From Hyphomicrobiales bacterium (GTDB taxonomy: Bacteria; Pseudomonadota; Alphaproteobacteria; Rhizobiales; Xanthobacteraceae), in contig JAFKKG010000008.1 in the NCBI GenBank assembly GCA_017305715.1, positions 1-64,000 on the forward strand: DNA of 64,000 bases, read 5' to 3'. This document shows, piece after piece, positions 17,714-26,562 of the stretch. Numbering within the stretch: the stretch's first letter is position 1; each line of letters opens with the position of its first letter. A program made the position numbers and the translations under genes. The notes under the pieces are model-generated. The model was not told where the DNA came from, searched no databases, and saw nothing but the letters and a program-made list of their open reading frames with translations.

Positions 17714-18718
17714 ATGAAGCACTCTGTATTGCATGTTGCGTTAGCCGCCGTCGCAATATCAGGCGCCGGCACGTTCGGCGCGACGGCTGCCTGGGAACCG
17801 GTCCGGCCGGTCGAATTCATCGTGCCCGCGGGCACCGGCGGCGGCGCCGATCAGATGGCCCGCACCATCCAGGGCATCGTCACCAAGCATAATCTGATGA
17901 AGCAGCCGATGGTCGTCATCAACAAGTCCGGTGGCGCCGGCGGCGAAGGCTTCCTCGACGTCAAGAGCTCGGCAAACAACCCCCACAAGATCATCATCAC
18001 TTTGTCGAACCTGTTCACGACGCCGCTCGCGACGGGCATTCCCTTCAACTGGAAGGACATGACGCCGGTCGCGATGCTCGCGCTCGATGAGTTCGTGCTC
18101 TGGGTCAATGCCGAGAAGCCGTACAAGAGCGTCAAGGAATTCGTCGACGCCGTGAAGCAGGCGCCTGCCGGCAGCATCAAGATGGGCGGCACCGGATCGA
18201 AGCAGGAAGACCAGATCATCACGGTTGCCGTCGAGAAGGCCACCGGCACGAAATTCACCTACATTCCCTACAAGGGCGGCGGCGAAGTCGCGGTCCAGCT
18301 GGTCGGCAACCACGTCGATTCGACGGTCAACAATCCGATCGAGGCGGTGGCGCAATGGCGCGGCGGCAAGCTTCGTCCGCTCTGCGTGTTCGACGGCAAG
18401 CAGATGGCCTATGACGAGGTGATTGCGGACGGCAAGGGCTGGAAGGATATTCCGACCTGCAAATCCCAGGGCCTCGACATGGAATATCTGATGCTGCGCG
18501 GCATCTTCATGTCGCCAAAGGCCACCAAGGACCAGGTCGAATACTACATCGATCTGTTCAAGAAGGTGCGCGCCACGCCCGAGTGGCAGGACTTCATGAA
18601 GAGCGGCGCCTTCAACACCACCTTCCTGACCGGGGCGGACTACGCCAAATGGGTCGAGACCGAAGAAAAACGTCACGAAACCCTGATGAAGGAAGCCGGT
18701 TTCCTCGCCACCAACTGA
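17714..18718 (+). CDS. TTT periplasmic binding protein, oxalate island
   Basis: A 334-residue TctC/Bug-type protein with a signal peptide (MKHSVLHVALAAVAISGAG, cleavage near ATA-AW). The mature part shows the EFIVPAGTGGGADQMARTIQ opening and the NKSGGAGGEGFLDVKSS loop, followed by FTYIPYKGGGEVAVQLVG. It diverges from the usual Bug pattern, with KQEDQIITVAVEKATG in the centre, like the subgroup found beside non-citrate TTT systems. It would feed the permeases encoded downstream. The candidate operator far upstream ties it to oxalate control, so oxalate or a related C2-C4 acid is a possible ligand, though formate and glyoxylate cannot be excluded. Confidence 0.92.
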   Translation: MKHSVLHVALAAVAISGAGTFGATAAWEPVRPVEFIVPAGTGGGADQMARTIQGIVTKHNLMKQPMVVINKSGGAGGEGFLDVKSSANNPHKIIITLSNLFTTPLATGIPFNWKDMTPVAMLALDEFVLWVNAEKPYKSVKEFVDAVKQAPAGSIKMGGTGSKQEDQIITVAVEKATGTKFTYIPYKGGGEVAVQLVGNHVDSTVNNPIEAVAQWRGGKLRPLCVFDGKQMAYDEVIADGKGWKDIPTCKSQGLDMEYLMLRGIFMSPKATKDQVEYYIDLFKKVRATPEWQDFMKSGAFNTTFLTGADYAKWVETEEKRHETLMKEAGFLATN

Positions 18719-18732
18719 CCGAACCAGCGCAC

Positions 18733-18860
18733 CAGAGCGTCTTCCAGCGAAGTGGACACCGGTTCGCGTGAAGAAAATGCCTCCCATCAAGAAACGAGAG
18801 CCCCGTTCCGATCTGATCGGAACGGGGAAGCTTCCAGCGAAGGCGTGACGCGCACGGCGC
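18733..18860. repeat. Mosaic intergenic repeat inside the TTT operon
   Basis: The segment starts with AGCGTCTTCCAGCGAAGTGG and continues with ACCGGTTCGCGTGAAGAAAA, a repeat type common between rhizobial genes. Perfect 12-bp arms CCCCGTTCCGAT and ATCGGAACGGGG follow at 18801-18826, separated by two bases. The same arms recur after the oxlT gene near 22.5 kb. Here the hairpin lies between the binding-protein and permease genes, so it could trim or stabilise the upstream message and set a high binding-protein ratio. Confidence 0.7.
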
Positions 18861-18898
18861 CCGCGAACCCACACCTGCGATTCCGCAACGGAGATTGA

Positions 18899-19393
18899 AT
18901 GACCACGAATAGCTCTGACGCCGGCCCGACCCACAAGGCCGTGGAAGCCGGCGTTACGCTGCTGATCGCGCTGTTCGGGGCGATCGTGATCTACGGCAGC
19001 GTGAAGGCCGGCATCAACTGGGGCGCCGAAGGGCCGCGCGCCGGTTTCTTCCCCTTCTACATCGGAATTTTCATCGTCGTCGCCAGCGCGGTCAATCTCT
19101 GGAACGGGCTGCGTGACGGAGATGACGGGTTGTTCGCCGAGTGGGGACAACTGCGCCAGGTCATGAGCGTCGTCGTGCCGACCTCGATCTATGTCGGCGT
19201 GATGCCGTTCACCGGCCTCTATCTCGCTTCCATCATCTTCATCGGCTGGTTCATGCGCTGGCTGGGGAAATACAGCTGGCCGATCGTCGCCGCGGTGGCG
19301 CTCGGCATGCCCGTCGTCACCTACCTGATTTTCGAGCGCTGGTTTCTGGTCCCGCTGCCCAAGGGACCGATCGAGGAATGGCTCGGTCTGTAG
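18899..19393 (+). CDS. TTT small permease (TctB family), oxalate island
   Basis: A 164-residue membrane protein with four hydrophobic segments: about 17-37, 47-66, 83-110 and 121-142. It ends LVPLPKGPIEEWLGL, the LPxGP tail of the family, and the early AGINWGAEGPRAGFFPFYIG segment is typical of TctB. A GGAG ribosome site precedes the ATG. It lies between the binding-protein and TctA genes, completing a C-B-A operon. Substrate choice rests with its partners. Confidence 0.9.
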   Translation: MTTNSSDAGPTHKAVEAGVTLLIALFGAIVIYGSVKAGINWGAEGPRAGFFPFYIGIFIVVASAVNLWNGLRDGDDGLFAEWGQLRQVMSVVVPTSIYVGVMPFTGLYLASIIFIGWFMRWLGKYSWPIVAAVALGMPVVTYLIFERWFLVPLPKGPIEEWLGL

Positions 19394-19444
19394 AAATCTC
19401 GCTCGCTGGAATTGTCGTTAGCCCCGCCTTGCAGGACCTGAAGC

Positions 19445-20944
19445 ATGGAAGAACTCGTCAATCTGTTTCACGGCTTTGCAGTCGCCCTGCAGCCCTTCAA
19501 CATCATGGTGATGATTCTCGGCATCGTGCTCGGCGTCATCATCGGCGTGCTGCCGGGGCTGGGCGGCGCCAACGGGGTCGCGATCCTGCTGCCGCTGACC
19601 TTCAGCATGCCGCCGACCTCGGCCATCATCATGCTGTCCTGCATCTATTGGGGTGCTTTGTTCGGCGGCGCCATCACGTCGATCCTCTTCAACATCCCCG
19701 GCGAGCCATGGTCGGTGGCGACGACCTTCGACGGCTATCCGATGGCCCAGCAGGGCAAGGCCGGCGAGGCCCTGACGGCCGCCTTCACCTCCTCCTTCGT
19801 CGGCGCGCTGTTCGCCGTCATCATGATCACGCTGGTCGCGCCGCTGGTCGCCAGCTTCGCGCTGCAGTTCGGCCCGGCGGAAAAATTCGCGGTGTATTTC
19901 CTCGCGTTCTGCAGTTTCGTCGGCCTCAGCAAGGAACCGCCGTTCAAGACCATCGCCGCGATGATGATCGGCTTTGCGCTCGCCGCGGTCGGCCTCGATT
20001 CCATCACCGGCCAATTGCGGCTGACCTTCGGCTCGACTGAACTCTTGAACGGCTTCGACTTCCTGATCGCCGTCATCGGCCTGTTCGGCATCGGCGAGAT
20101 CCTCCTGACCATGGAGGAAGGCCTGAGCTTCCGCGGCGGCAAGGCCAAGATCGATCTGCGCGTCGTGCTGCAGACCTGGAAGGAGATGCCCAGATACTGG
20201 GTGACGTCGCTGCGCTCCTGCATCATCGGCTGCTGGATGGGCATCACGCCGGCGGGCGCCACACCGGCGTCGTTCATGAGTTACGGCATCGCCAAGCGGG
20301 TCTCCCCGAAGGGCGAAAATTTCGGCAAGGGCGAGATCGAAGGCGTGGTCGCGCCGGAGACCGCGGCGCATGCCGCCGGTACCGCGGCGCTGCTGCCGAT
20401 GCTGTCGCTCGGCGTGCCGGGCTCGCCGACGGCGGCCGTGCTGCTCGGCGGCCTCTTGATCTGGGGCCTGCAACCCGGCCCGATGCTGTTCGTCGAGCAG
20501 AAGGAATTCGTCTGGGGGCTGATCGCTTCGATGTATCTTGGCAATCTCGTCGGCCTGATCGTCGTGCTGACCTGCGTACCGATCTTCGCGGCGATCCTGC
20601 GCGTGCCGTTCAGCATCATCGCGCCGCTGATCCTGGTGCTGTGCGCGATCGGCGCCTACTCGGTCCACTCTTCGACCTTCGACGTCGTCATGATGCTGGT
20701 GTTCGGCGTGGTCGGCTATCTCCTGAAGAAGTGCAATTACCCGCTGGCGCCGCTGGTGCTGGCCATCGTGCTCGGCGACAAGGCCGAGGAAGCGTTCCGG
20801 CAATCGCTGCTGGGATCGCAGGGCTCGCTCGGCGTGTTCTTCTCGAACACGCTGGTCGGCACCATCATGGTGCTTGGATTGATCGCGCTGTTCTGGTCGC
20901 TGATCCAGCAGGGTTACAGCCGCTTGCGGACGGCTGCCGCCTAA
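19445..20944 (+). CDS. TTT large permease (TctA family), oxalate island
   Basis: At 499 residues it has the same length as the other TctA in the window but is clearly diverged. Family marks are GVLPGLGGANGVAILLPLTF, the IYWGALFGGAITSILFNIPGE segment and LSLGVPGSPTAAVLLGGLLI. About twelve hydrophobic segments are visible. It is the translocating subunit of the second TTT system. A hairpin terminator 39 nt after its stop ends the operon. Whether it brings in oxalate alongside the OxlT protein encoded next, or handles a product such as glyoxylate or formate, is open. Confidence 0.93.
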   Translation: MEELVNLFHGFAVALQPFNIMVMILGIVLGVIIGVLPGLGGANGVAILLPLTFSMPPTSAIIMLSCIYWGALFGGAITSILFNIPGEPWSVATTFDGYPMAQQGKAGEALTAAFTSSFVGALFAVIMITLVAPLVASFALQFGPAEKFAVYFLAFCSFVGLSKEPPFKTIAAMMIGFALAAVGLDSITGQLRLTFGSTELLNGFDFLIAVIGLFGIGEILLTMEEGLSFRGGKAKIDLRVVLQTWKEMPRYWVTSLRSCIIGCWMGITPAGATPASFMSYGIAKRVSPKGENFGKGEIEGVVAPETAAHAAGTAALLPMLSLGVPGSPTAAVLLGGLLIWGLQPGPMLFVEQKEFVWGLIASMYLGNLVGLIVVLTCVPIFAAILRVPFSIIAPLILVLCAIGAYSVHSSTFDVVMMLVFGVVGYLLKKCNYPLAPLVLAIVLGDKAEEAFRQSLLGSQGSLGVFFSNTLVGTIMVLGLIALFWSLIQQGYSRLRTAAA

Positions 20945-20983
20945 CCAAAAATACCAGACTCAAAAACTTTCCACTCATCCCGC

Positions 20984-21012
20984 GCCGCCGGCTCGCAAAT
21001 CGGGCCGGCGGC
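20984..21012 (+). terminator. Terminator after the second TTT operon
   Basis: GCCGCCGGC and GCCGGCGGC form a perfect 9-bp stem with an 11-base loop. A T-rich tail (TAAATCATTTGTTTT) follows. Confidence 0.7.
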
Positions 21013-21115
21013 TAAATCATTTGTTTTACGTCGCTTTTGGCGAAACCCGCGAAAAAGAACATTTCCAGGAAAATCCATGATACTGCGGCAAAACGGCAAG
21101 ATTTCCCTTGTCTAC

Positions 21116-21132
21116 TGGCATATCATATACCA
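21116..21132. promoter_or_regulatory. Oxalate-regulon operator candidate, site 5
   Basis: TGGCATATCATATACCA matches TGGYAT-N5-ATRCCA fully and is close to site 4. TTGTCT lies two bases upstream, and the antiporter ATG follows 50 nt downstream. The site would overlap the promoter. Confidence 0.7.
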
Positions 21133-21182
21133 AACTCCGCCCTCAGAGCTGTCGGGCGACAGAACAGCCATCAGGAGGGAAT

Positions 21183-22475
21183 ATGACGGACACAGTTCAC
21201 GGTGCGGCCCCTGCGGTGGCCCGCGTCAGCGACACCTACCGCTGGACCCAATTGGCGATCGGCGTCGGCGCGATGGTGATGATCGCGAACTATCAATACG
21301 GCTGGACGTTCTTTGTCCCCGACATCCAGAAGAAATTCGGTTGGGATCGCGCGTCGATCCAGTGGGCGTTCACCCTCTTCGTTCTGTTCGAGACCTGGCT
21401 GGTGCCGGTTGAAGGCTGGTTCGTCGACAAATACGGCCCGCGCATCGTCGTGCTCGTCGGCGGCATCCTCTGCGCCGTCGGCTGGGTGATCAATGCCCAG
21501 GCAGAAACGCTCAACGGCTTCTATCTCGGCATGATCATCGCGGGCATCGGCGCCGGCGGCGTCTACGGCACCTGCGTCGGCAACGCGCTGAAATGGTTTC
21601 CCGACAAGCGGGGCCTTGCCGCCGGCATCACCGCCGCAGGTTTTGGCGCGGGCTCAGCGCTGACGGTCGCGCCGATCCAGGCGATGATCAAGGACTCCGG
21701 CTTCCAGTCCACCTTCCTCTATTTTGGTCTCGGACAGGGCATCATCATCGTGCTGCTCGCCTTCTTCCTGTTCGCGCCGAAATCGGGACAGGTCCCCGCA
21801 GTGATCCAGAACGCCAACGTGATCCAGAGCCGGCGCAACTACCAGCCGACCGAGGTGATCCGTCAGCCGATCTTCTGGCTGATGTATTTCATGTTCGTGA
21901 TCGTCGGCGCCGGGGGCCTGATGGTCACCGCCAACCTCAAGCCGATCGCGGTCGACTGGAAGGTTGACGCCATCCCGGTCACCCTCGTCGGCATGACCAT
22001 GACCGCCGTGACCTTCGCGGCCACCATCGACCGCGTCCTCAACGGCCTGACGCGGCCGTTCTTCGGCTGGATCTCCGACATGATCGGCCGCGAGAACACC
22101 ATGTTCATCGCGTTCGGCATGGAAGGCATCGGCATCTGGGGACTGTACATGCTGGGCCACGATCCGGTCTGGTTCGTGCTGCTCTCCGGCTTCGTGTTCT
22201 TTGCCTGGGGCGAAATCTACTCGCTGTTCCCCTCGACCTGCACGGACACGTTCGGTGCGAAATTCGCCACCACCAATGCCGGCCTGCTCTATACCGCCAA
22301 AGGCACCGCGGCGCTCCTGGTGCCGGTTGCGAACTACATGCAGCAATCATCGGGCAATTGGGACGGCGTGTTCATCATCGCGGCCGGCGCCAATATCCTC
22401 GCCTCGCTGCTGGCGATCGCCGTGCTCAAGCCGTGGCGCAAGATGGTGGTCGCGAACGCACAGACGTCAGGCTAG
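21183..22475 (+). CDS. oxlT: OxlT-type MFS oxalate:formate antiporter
   Basis: A 430-residue major facilitator protein with twelve hydrophobic segments. It has the OxlT-like N-terminus (RWTQLAIGVGAMVMIANYQYGWTFFV) and the MFS loop WFVDKYGPRIV between helices 2 and 3. The GIGAGGVYGTCVGNALKWFPDKRGLAAGI region is characteristic of the oxalate/formate antiporter family. A second loop motif (GWISDMIGRENT) follows the centre. The ATG at 21183 follows AGGAGGG. OxlT exchanges oxalate for formate across the inner membrane. The symbol rests on family resemblance plus location 4.4 kb from oxc-frc and the shared operator. It could carry a related dicarboxylate. Confidence 0.88.
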   Translation: MTDTVHGAAPAVARVSDTYRWTQLAIGVGAMVMIANYQYGWTFFVPDIQKKFGWDRASIQWAFTLFVLFETWLVPVEGWFVDKYGPRIVVLVGGILCAVGWVINAQAETLNGFYLGMIIAGIGAGGVYGTCVGNALKWFPDKRGLAAGITAAGFGAGSALTVAPIQAMIKDSGFQSTFLYFGLGQGIIIVLLAFFLFAPKSGQVPAVIQNANVIQSRRNYQPTEVIRQPIFWLMYFMFVIVGAGGLMVTANLKPIAVDWKVDAIPVTLVGMTMTAVTFAATIDRVLNGLTRPFFGWISDMIGRENTMFIAFGMEGIGIWGLYMLGHDPVWFVLLSGFVFFAWGEIYSLFPSTCTDTFGAKFATTNAGLLYTAKGTAALLVPVANYMQQSSGNWDGVFIIAAGANILASLLAIAVLKPWRKMVVANAQTSG

Positions 22476-22481
22476 AACTGC

Positions 22482-22511
22482 CCCCGTTCCGATGCATCCA
22501 TCGGAACGGGG
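22482..22511 (+). terminator. Hairpin after oxlT, shared with the TTT-operon repeat
   Basis: CCCCGTTCCGATG and CATCGGAACGGGG form a perfect 13-bp stem around four bases. No T run follows, so it may be an intergenic repeat that also ends transcription. The same arms occur at 18801-18826. Confidence 0.6.
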
Positions 22512-22690
22512 CTCTGTCATCTTGTCATGAGCGTATGAGCCCCGCGAACGACCAATTTGCGCCACCCGGTCTTCAAGATCGAACGACCGCGACAGCGCCG
22601 TTTCGACGTTGCCGCGTGTCTCCCGGAGCACTTGGCCAGTTGTTGGCCCGTCAGACGATCCGCTTGCTTGGGGCGGACCGCCCTTCCCGA

Positions 22691-23746
22691 TTATGGTTTG
22701 AACACGAACCCGGGTCCGATGGCGGCATCTGCCGGAATCGGCGGCAAATCGGAGAACAGTTCGGGATTGTCCTTCATGACCTTCAAGATCGGCTTCGGCT
22801 CGATGTTCTTGTTGACGTCAAATGTCGCCTTGAGAACGCCCAACCGCTCCAGTCTGTCCTGCGCACTCCAGAGCGCCCGATAGCTGTTGGCTGATAGCCG
22901 CCGATCCAATTGCTGTACGTTGAATTCCATCGCAGCTTCGGCGACTTCAGGCTTCAGACCGGGAATCCATCGGGTGCCGATCAGAGCCGCCTGCTTGGGA
23001 TTCTTGCGCATCCACTGGTCGGCTTCCGAGGTGGCGGCCAGGAACTTCTCGGTGGTTTCAGCATTCTTCTCCACCCAGGAGCGGGGCGCGACCACAAAGC
23101 CGAGATAGGCGATGGCATCTCCCCCCCGAACAACCTGGAAGGCACCCGGCACATCCTTCAGAGCAATGATCGGCCACGGATCCCAACCGGCGAAAGCATC
23201 AATGCCCTTGGCGAGCAGGGCAACCGTCATATCGGGCGGCGGCGTATTGACCAACGTGACGTCGTCCGGTTTCAGTCCGGCCTTTTCAAGCAGCGCAAGA
23301 ATATAGAGATGGTTGATCGTCCCGAACGAGGTTGCGATTTTCTTGCCCTTCAGGCTCTTCAAGTCCCCCTTCTCGATCCCCGACCCTTCGCGGGCGACGA
23401 CTGCCATGGTCGCATCGGATCCCGTCTTGGTGGCGCTACCGCTGAAATTGCCGAGCGCCACGATATCCATGCCACGCAGGACGGCACCGATCATCGGCAC
23501 CCCGACCTGGATGATACTGGTTTCTCCGGCTTGAAGCGCATTGAGCGCATCGACGCCGGTCGCGTACGGCCTTGCGATGGTGACATCAAGTCCCCTCTTC
23601 TCGAAAAACCCGCGCTCAAGCGCGATCGGTATCGCCAGCATGTCGATCGCGCTGACCATCCCGACATTCAACTTCGTCAACGATTGCGATTGCGCCGGCG
23701 CACAGGCCATTGCAATCGCAACTACAAACAGGAACAGGCGTTTCAT
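22691..23746 (-). CDS. NitT/TauT-type ABC substrate-binding protein
   Basis: The ATG at 23746 follows GAGGGAGAC and starts a signal peptide (MKRLFLFVVAIAMACAPAQS). The 351-residue protein fits the SsuA/TauA/ThiY-like family: LNVGMVSAIDMLAIPIALE, FFEKRGLDVT and ALQAGETSIIQVGVPM near the N-terminus, with LKGKKIATSFGTINHLYILALLEKAG later. These receptors carry sulfonates, nitrate, pyrimidine precursors or aromatic acids. It is the last gene of an operon whose earlier genes encode two permeases, an ATPase and a small membrane protein. The substrate is unknown. Confidence 0.9.
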   Translation of the reverse strand: MKRLFLFVVAIAMACAPAQSQSLTKLNVGMVSAIDMLAIPIALERGFFEKRGLDVTIARPYATGVDALNALQAGETSIIQVGVPMIGAVLRGMDIVALGNFSGSATKTGSDATMAVVAREGSGIEKGDLKSLKGKKIATSFGTINHLYILALLEKAGLKPDDVTLVNTPPPDMTVALLAKGIDAFAGWDPWPIIALKDVPGAFQVVRGGDAIAYLGFVVAPRSWVEKNAETTEKFLAATSEADQWMRKNPKQAALIGTRWIPGLKPEVAEAAMEFNVQQLDRRLSANSYRALWSAQDRLERLGVLKATFDVNKNIEPKPILKVMKDNPELFSDLPPIPADAAIGPGFVFKP

Positions 23747-23748
23747 AC

Positions 23749-24081
23749 TCAGTCTCCCTCTTTTATTGGCCCCACGCTCGTCACCCAATAGGGCCGGGCA
23801 ACGGCGTTGAGGTCCGTTCGTTTGACACCTCTTAGCCCTATCGAATGATCGTCAGCTCCGGCGATCCGTCCATATTTCTGAAATGCGAGAACATGAAAGC
23901 GCTCCGGCGTGAACGGCAACTCGATCTGCACGTTCACCTTTTCGGACGTGCCGGCGAGTTGCGCCGACACTTTTCCTGGCGCGGTCAGCGTCAGCCAGAG
24001 TTGGAAGCCAAGCCAGACCGCGACCACGGCCAGAACCGCCCGCCCCCGCGTCGAACGCACGACATCGCGCGCAATGCTCAT
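23749..24081 (-). CDS. Small single-pass membrane protein in the ABC operon
   Basis: A 110-residue protein whose start overlaps the ATPase gene's stop (ATGA) and whose stop lies 2 nt before the binding-protein start. It is locked into the operon. It has one N-terminal membrane anchor (about 13-33, RAVLAVVAVWLGFQLWLTL). A soluble periplasmic part then begins APGKVSAQLAGTSEKVNVQIELPFTPERFHVLAFQKYGR. I recognise no family. Such a subunit is not part of standard NitT/TauT transporters. It might tether the binding protein or assist assembly. Confidence 0.7.
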   Translation of the reverse strand: MSIARDVVRSTRGRAVLAVVAVWLGFQLWLTLTAPGKVSAQLAGTSEKVNVQIELPFTPERFHVLAFQKYGRIAGADDHSIGLRGVKRTDLNAVARPYWVTSVGPIKEGD

Positions 24082-24836
24082 GCCGAACGCACCATCTGCA
24101 ATACCTGCGCCGAAAGACGTTTGAAGGTCTCATCCTGCATCAGGTGATCCCACACGCGCGGTCGCGGCAGATCGACCTTGATCTGGTCGAGCACCCGGCC
24201 CTTCGACAGGACCACCACGCGGTTGGCGAGGAAAACCGCCTCCGCCACGTCATGGGTGATGAAGATGACGGTGGGCTTGCGCTCCTGCCAAATCCGGGTG
24301 AGTTCTTCCTGCAACGTCATGCGGGTCTGGGCGTCGACGCTGGCAAACGGCTCATCCATCAGCAATACCGCCGGATTGTTCGCGAGCGCACGGACGACGC
24401 CGACCCGCTGCTGCATGCCGCCCGAGAGCTCGTTCGGGTAACGATCCGCCGCGTGAGACAACCCGGCAAGCTCGAGATATTCGCGAGCAATGCGGTCGCG
24501 ATCGGCCTTGGGCACCCCGCGCATTTTTGGCCCGAATCCGACGTTTTCCAGAACCGTCTTCCAGGGAAACAGCGCGAACGACTGGAATACCACGCCGCGA
24601 TCGGGACCAGGTCCTTTGACGGCAGCTCCGTCCAGCAGGATCTCACCGCCGGAATAGGGGATAAAGCCGGCAACCATGTTGAGGATGGTGGTCTTGCCAC
24701 AACCGGAGGGCCCGACCACCGAAACGAACTCGCCCTGTTCGACGTCGAGCGAGACGTCGTGAACAGCCGTGACCTGCGATCCGGCGTAGGGATCGAAGTA
24801 AGTCTTCTGGAGGTTCCGCAGCGATAGCGTCTTCAT
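24078..24836 (-). CDS. ABC transporter ATPase (NitT/TauT type)
   Basis: A 252-residue nucleotide-binding protein with Walker A GPSGCGKTT (about 41-49), Q-loop FQSFALFPW, signature LSGGMQQR, Walker B VLLMDEPF and the switch His in FITHDVAEA. It energises import by the two permeases encoded just upstream. The start overlaps the permease stop by an ATGA. The residues around AVHDVSLDVEQGEFVSVVG place it with SsuB/TauB rather than with polar amino-acid ATPases. Confidence 0.95.
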   Translation of the reverse strand: MKTLSLRNLQKTYFDPYAGSQVTAVHDVSLDVEQGEFVSVVGPSGCGKTTILNMVAGFIPYSGGEILLDGAAVKGPGPDRGVVFQSFALFPWKTVLENVGFGPKMRGVPKADRDRIAREYLELAGLSHAADRYPNELSGGMQQRVGVVRALANNPAVLLMDEPFASVDAQTRMTLQEELTRIWQERKPTVIFITHDVAEAVFLANRVVVLSKGRVLDQIKVDLPRPRVWDHLMQDETFKRLSAQVLQMVRSA

Positions 24837-25639
24837 GATGTAACCAACCCCCAGCGGCGACCCGTGGCGCGTTCGATCGGTGCCAGGATCCAGGCATCCA
24901 CGATGTACCAGAGAGTTCCGAGCACGATCATTCCAAGAATAATTTCGACGGTCGAACCGGCGCGACGCGCATCAAACATCATGAAGCCGATGCCGCTCGT
25001 GCCCACGATGATTTCGACGGCGATCAGCGCGCGCCAGCCGTAGCCGAGCCCGTTGCGAAGTCCCGTGATGATGTTGGGCAGCGCTCCGGGCAATGTCACC
25101 TCCCACAGCACGCGCATGCGCGAAGCACCGAGACTTTGGGCGGCACGCGCCAGGTCCCGATGCACGGACTCAACGCCGAGTACCGTATTCAGCACGATTG
25201 GAAACAGCACGGTGTAGACGATGACGAACGTCATCGTCGTCAGGCCGAAGCCGAACCAGATCAGCAGGATCGGCAACCAGGCGATATCGCCAATGGCCTG
25301 GAAGAACAGCAGGACAGGCCAGCACACGCGATGGGCCCACTTGCTTGAGCCGATCAGAAGCCCCAGCGGGATACCGAGCACGACGCCGATCGTGGCGCCT
25401 GTCAGGAGCCGGATCAGACTGTCCTGCAAATAGTCAGGCAGGATTCCCTTGTAGGTCAGGGCAACAAATGTTCGCGCGACATCGGCCGGCGCGGGAAAGA
25501 ACGCGCGTGGAAACATTCCGGAATTGGCGGCGATGCTCCAAAGCGCGACGACCGGGATGAACGGAACGATGGTTGCAATGACCGGCCACCGGTTGGTCCC
25601 CCGGACGTAGAGGCTCCAAAGCTTCAGGACGATGCTCAT
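24833..25639 (-). CDS. ABC permease 2 (NitT/TauT type)
   Basis: A 268-residue BPD-type permease with six hydrophobic segments and the cytoplasmic coupling motif EVTLPGALPNIITGLRNGLG (EAA loop). The ATG at 25639 overlaps the upstream permease stop. It is clearly homologous to that permease, sharing the EAA loop, the GWRALIAVEII stretch and the ending RWGLV. The pair thus arose by duplication and probably forms a heterodimeric channel, unlike the usual SsuC homodimer. Confidence 0.93.
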   Translation of the reverse strand: MSIVLKLWSLYVRGTNRWPVIATIVPFIPVVALWSIAANSGMFPRAFFPAPADVARTFVALTYKGILPDYLQDSLIRLLTGATIGVVLGIPLGLLIGSSKWAHRVCWPVLLFFQAIGDIAWLPILLIWFGFGLTTMTFVIVYTVLFPIVLNTVLGVESVHRDLARAAQSLGASRMRVLWEVTLPGALPNIITGLRNGLGYGWRALIAVEIIVGTSGIGFMMFDARRAGSTVEIILGMIVLGTLWYIVDAWILAPIERATGRRWGLVTS

Positions 25640-26469
25640 GTGCGCCTCACCAGGCCCCAGCGCTCGATCGTTGCGCGCTCCAAAGGAACCAGCAGAAGCC
25701 GGTCGATCAGCAGCCACAACAGGCCAATCACAATCATGCCGAGGACAATGACCTCGGTCCGATAGAAGTCGCGAGCGACGAAAAGCATGTATCCAAGGCC
25801 GACATTCGTGGCGATCATCTCGGCCGCGATCAAGCCGCGCCAGGCAAAGCCAAGTCCGGTGCGAACGCCGGTGACAATATTCGGCAGGGCACCCGGAAGA
25901 AGAACCTCCGTGAGCAGAGCCCACCGTCTGGCGCCCAGCGAGGCGGCCGCGTTGCGGATGGTCATCGGGATCGTCGACACGCCCAGCAGCGTGTTATAAG
26001 CGACGACAAAGAACACCGCGTTGAAAATCACAAACACGATCGCGCCGAACCCGTACCCGAACCAGAGCGTCGCGATGGGTATCCACGCGATGCCCGCGAG
26101 AACCGAAAAGAAACGGAACAGCGGCGTCAGGAACGACGAAACCGCGGGGCTGACACCCATCGCGATTCCCAAGGGGACGGCCGTCACCACTCCGATGAGC
26201 GTACCCAGCCCTACCCGCAACAGACTTGCTCCGATGTGACGGATCAACGAACCATCGCGAATCGAATCGGCGGCGGCATCCGCGACGGAGGCGACCGACG
26301 GAAATATCCTGGGATTGACCTCGAACAACGGAACCACGATCGCCCAGATCGCCACCAGCGCGAGTAGCGGCGCAACAAACACAGCGGCGCCCGCCAGCGA
26401 ATTCATTGTTCGCCAGACCCACCCTGATCCCGGCGTCTTCGATCCAGTTCTTTGACCGGACGCGATCAC
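25636..26469 (-). CDS. ABC permease 1 (NitT/TauT type)
   Basis: The first structural gene of the operon encodes 277 residues. It starts at a GTG (26469) behind GGGAGGAGG. Six membrane segments follow a short basic N-terminus. The EAA loop reads EVLLPGALPNIVTGVRTGLG, followed by FAWRGLIAAEMIATNVGLGYML. It differs from permease 2 mainly in the N-terminal third. A GntR regulator gene lies 93 nt upstream in the same direction. Confidence 0.93.
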   Translation of the reverse strand: MIASGQRTGSKTPGSGWVWRTMNSLAGAAVFVAPLLALVAIWAIVVPLFEVNPRIFPSVASVADAAADSIRDGSLIRHIGASLLRVGLGTLIGVVTAVPLGIAMGVSPAVSSFLTPLFRFFSVLAGIAWIPIATLWFGYGFGAIVFVIFNAVFFVVAYNTLLGVSTIPMTIRNAAASLGARRWALLTEVLLPGALPNIVTGVRTGLGFAWRGLIAAEMIATNVGLGYMLFVARDFYRTEVIVLGMIVIGLLWLLIDRLLLVPLERATIERWGLVRRT

Positions 26470-26562
26470 GAAGCCTCCTCCCTCTGATCAGTTATCTGAT
26501 CTTTTTTCGTCCCGCCTCACCAACAGCGGTCGATCTTTTTTCTTCGCCTCTCGAGCCCCGTC

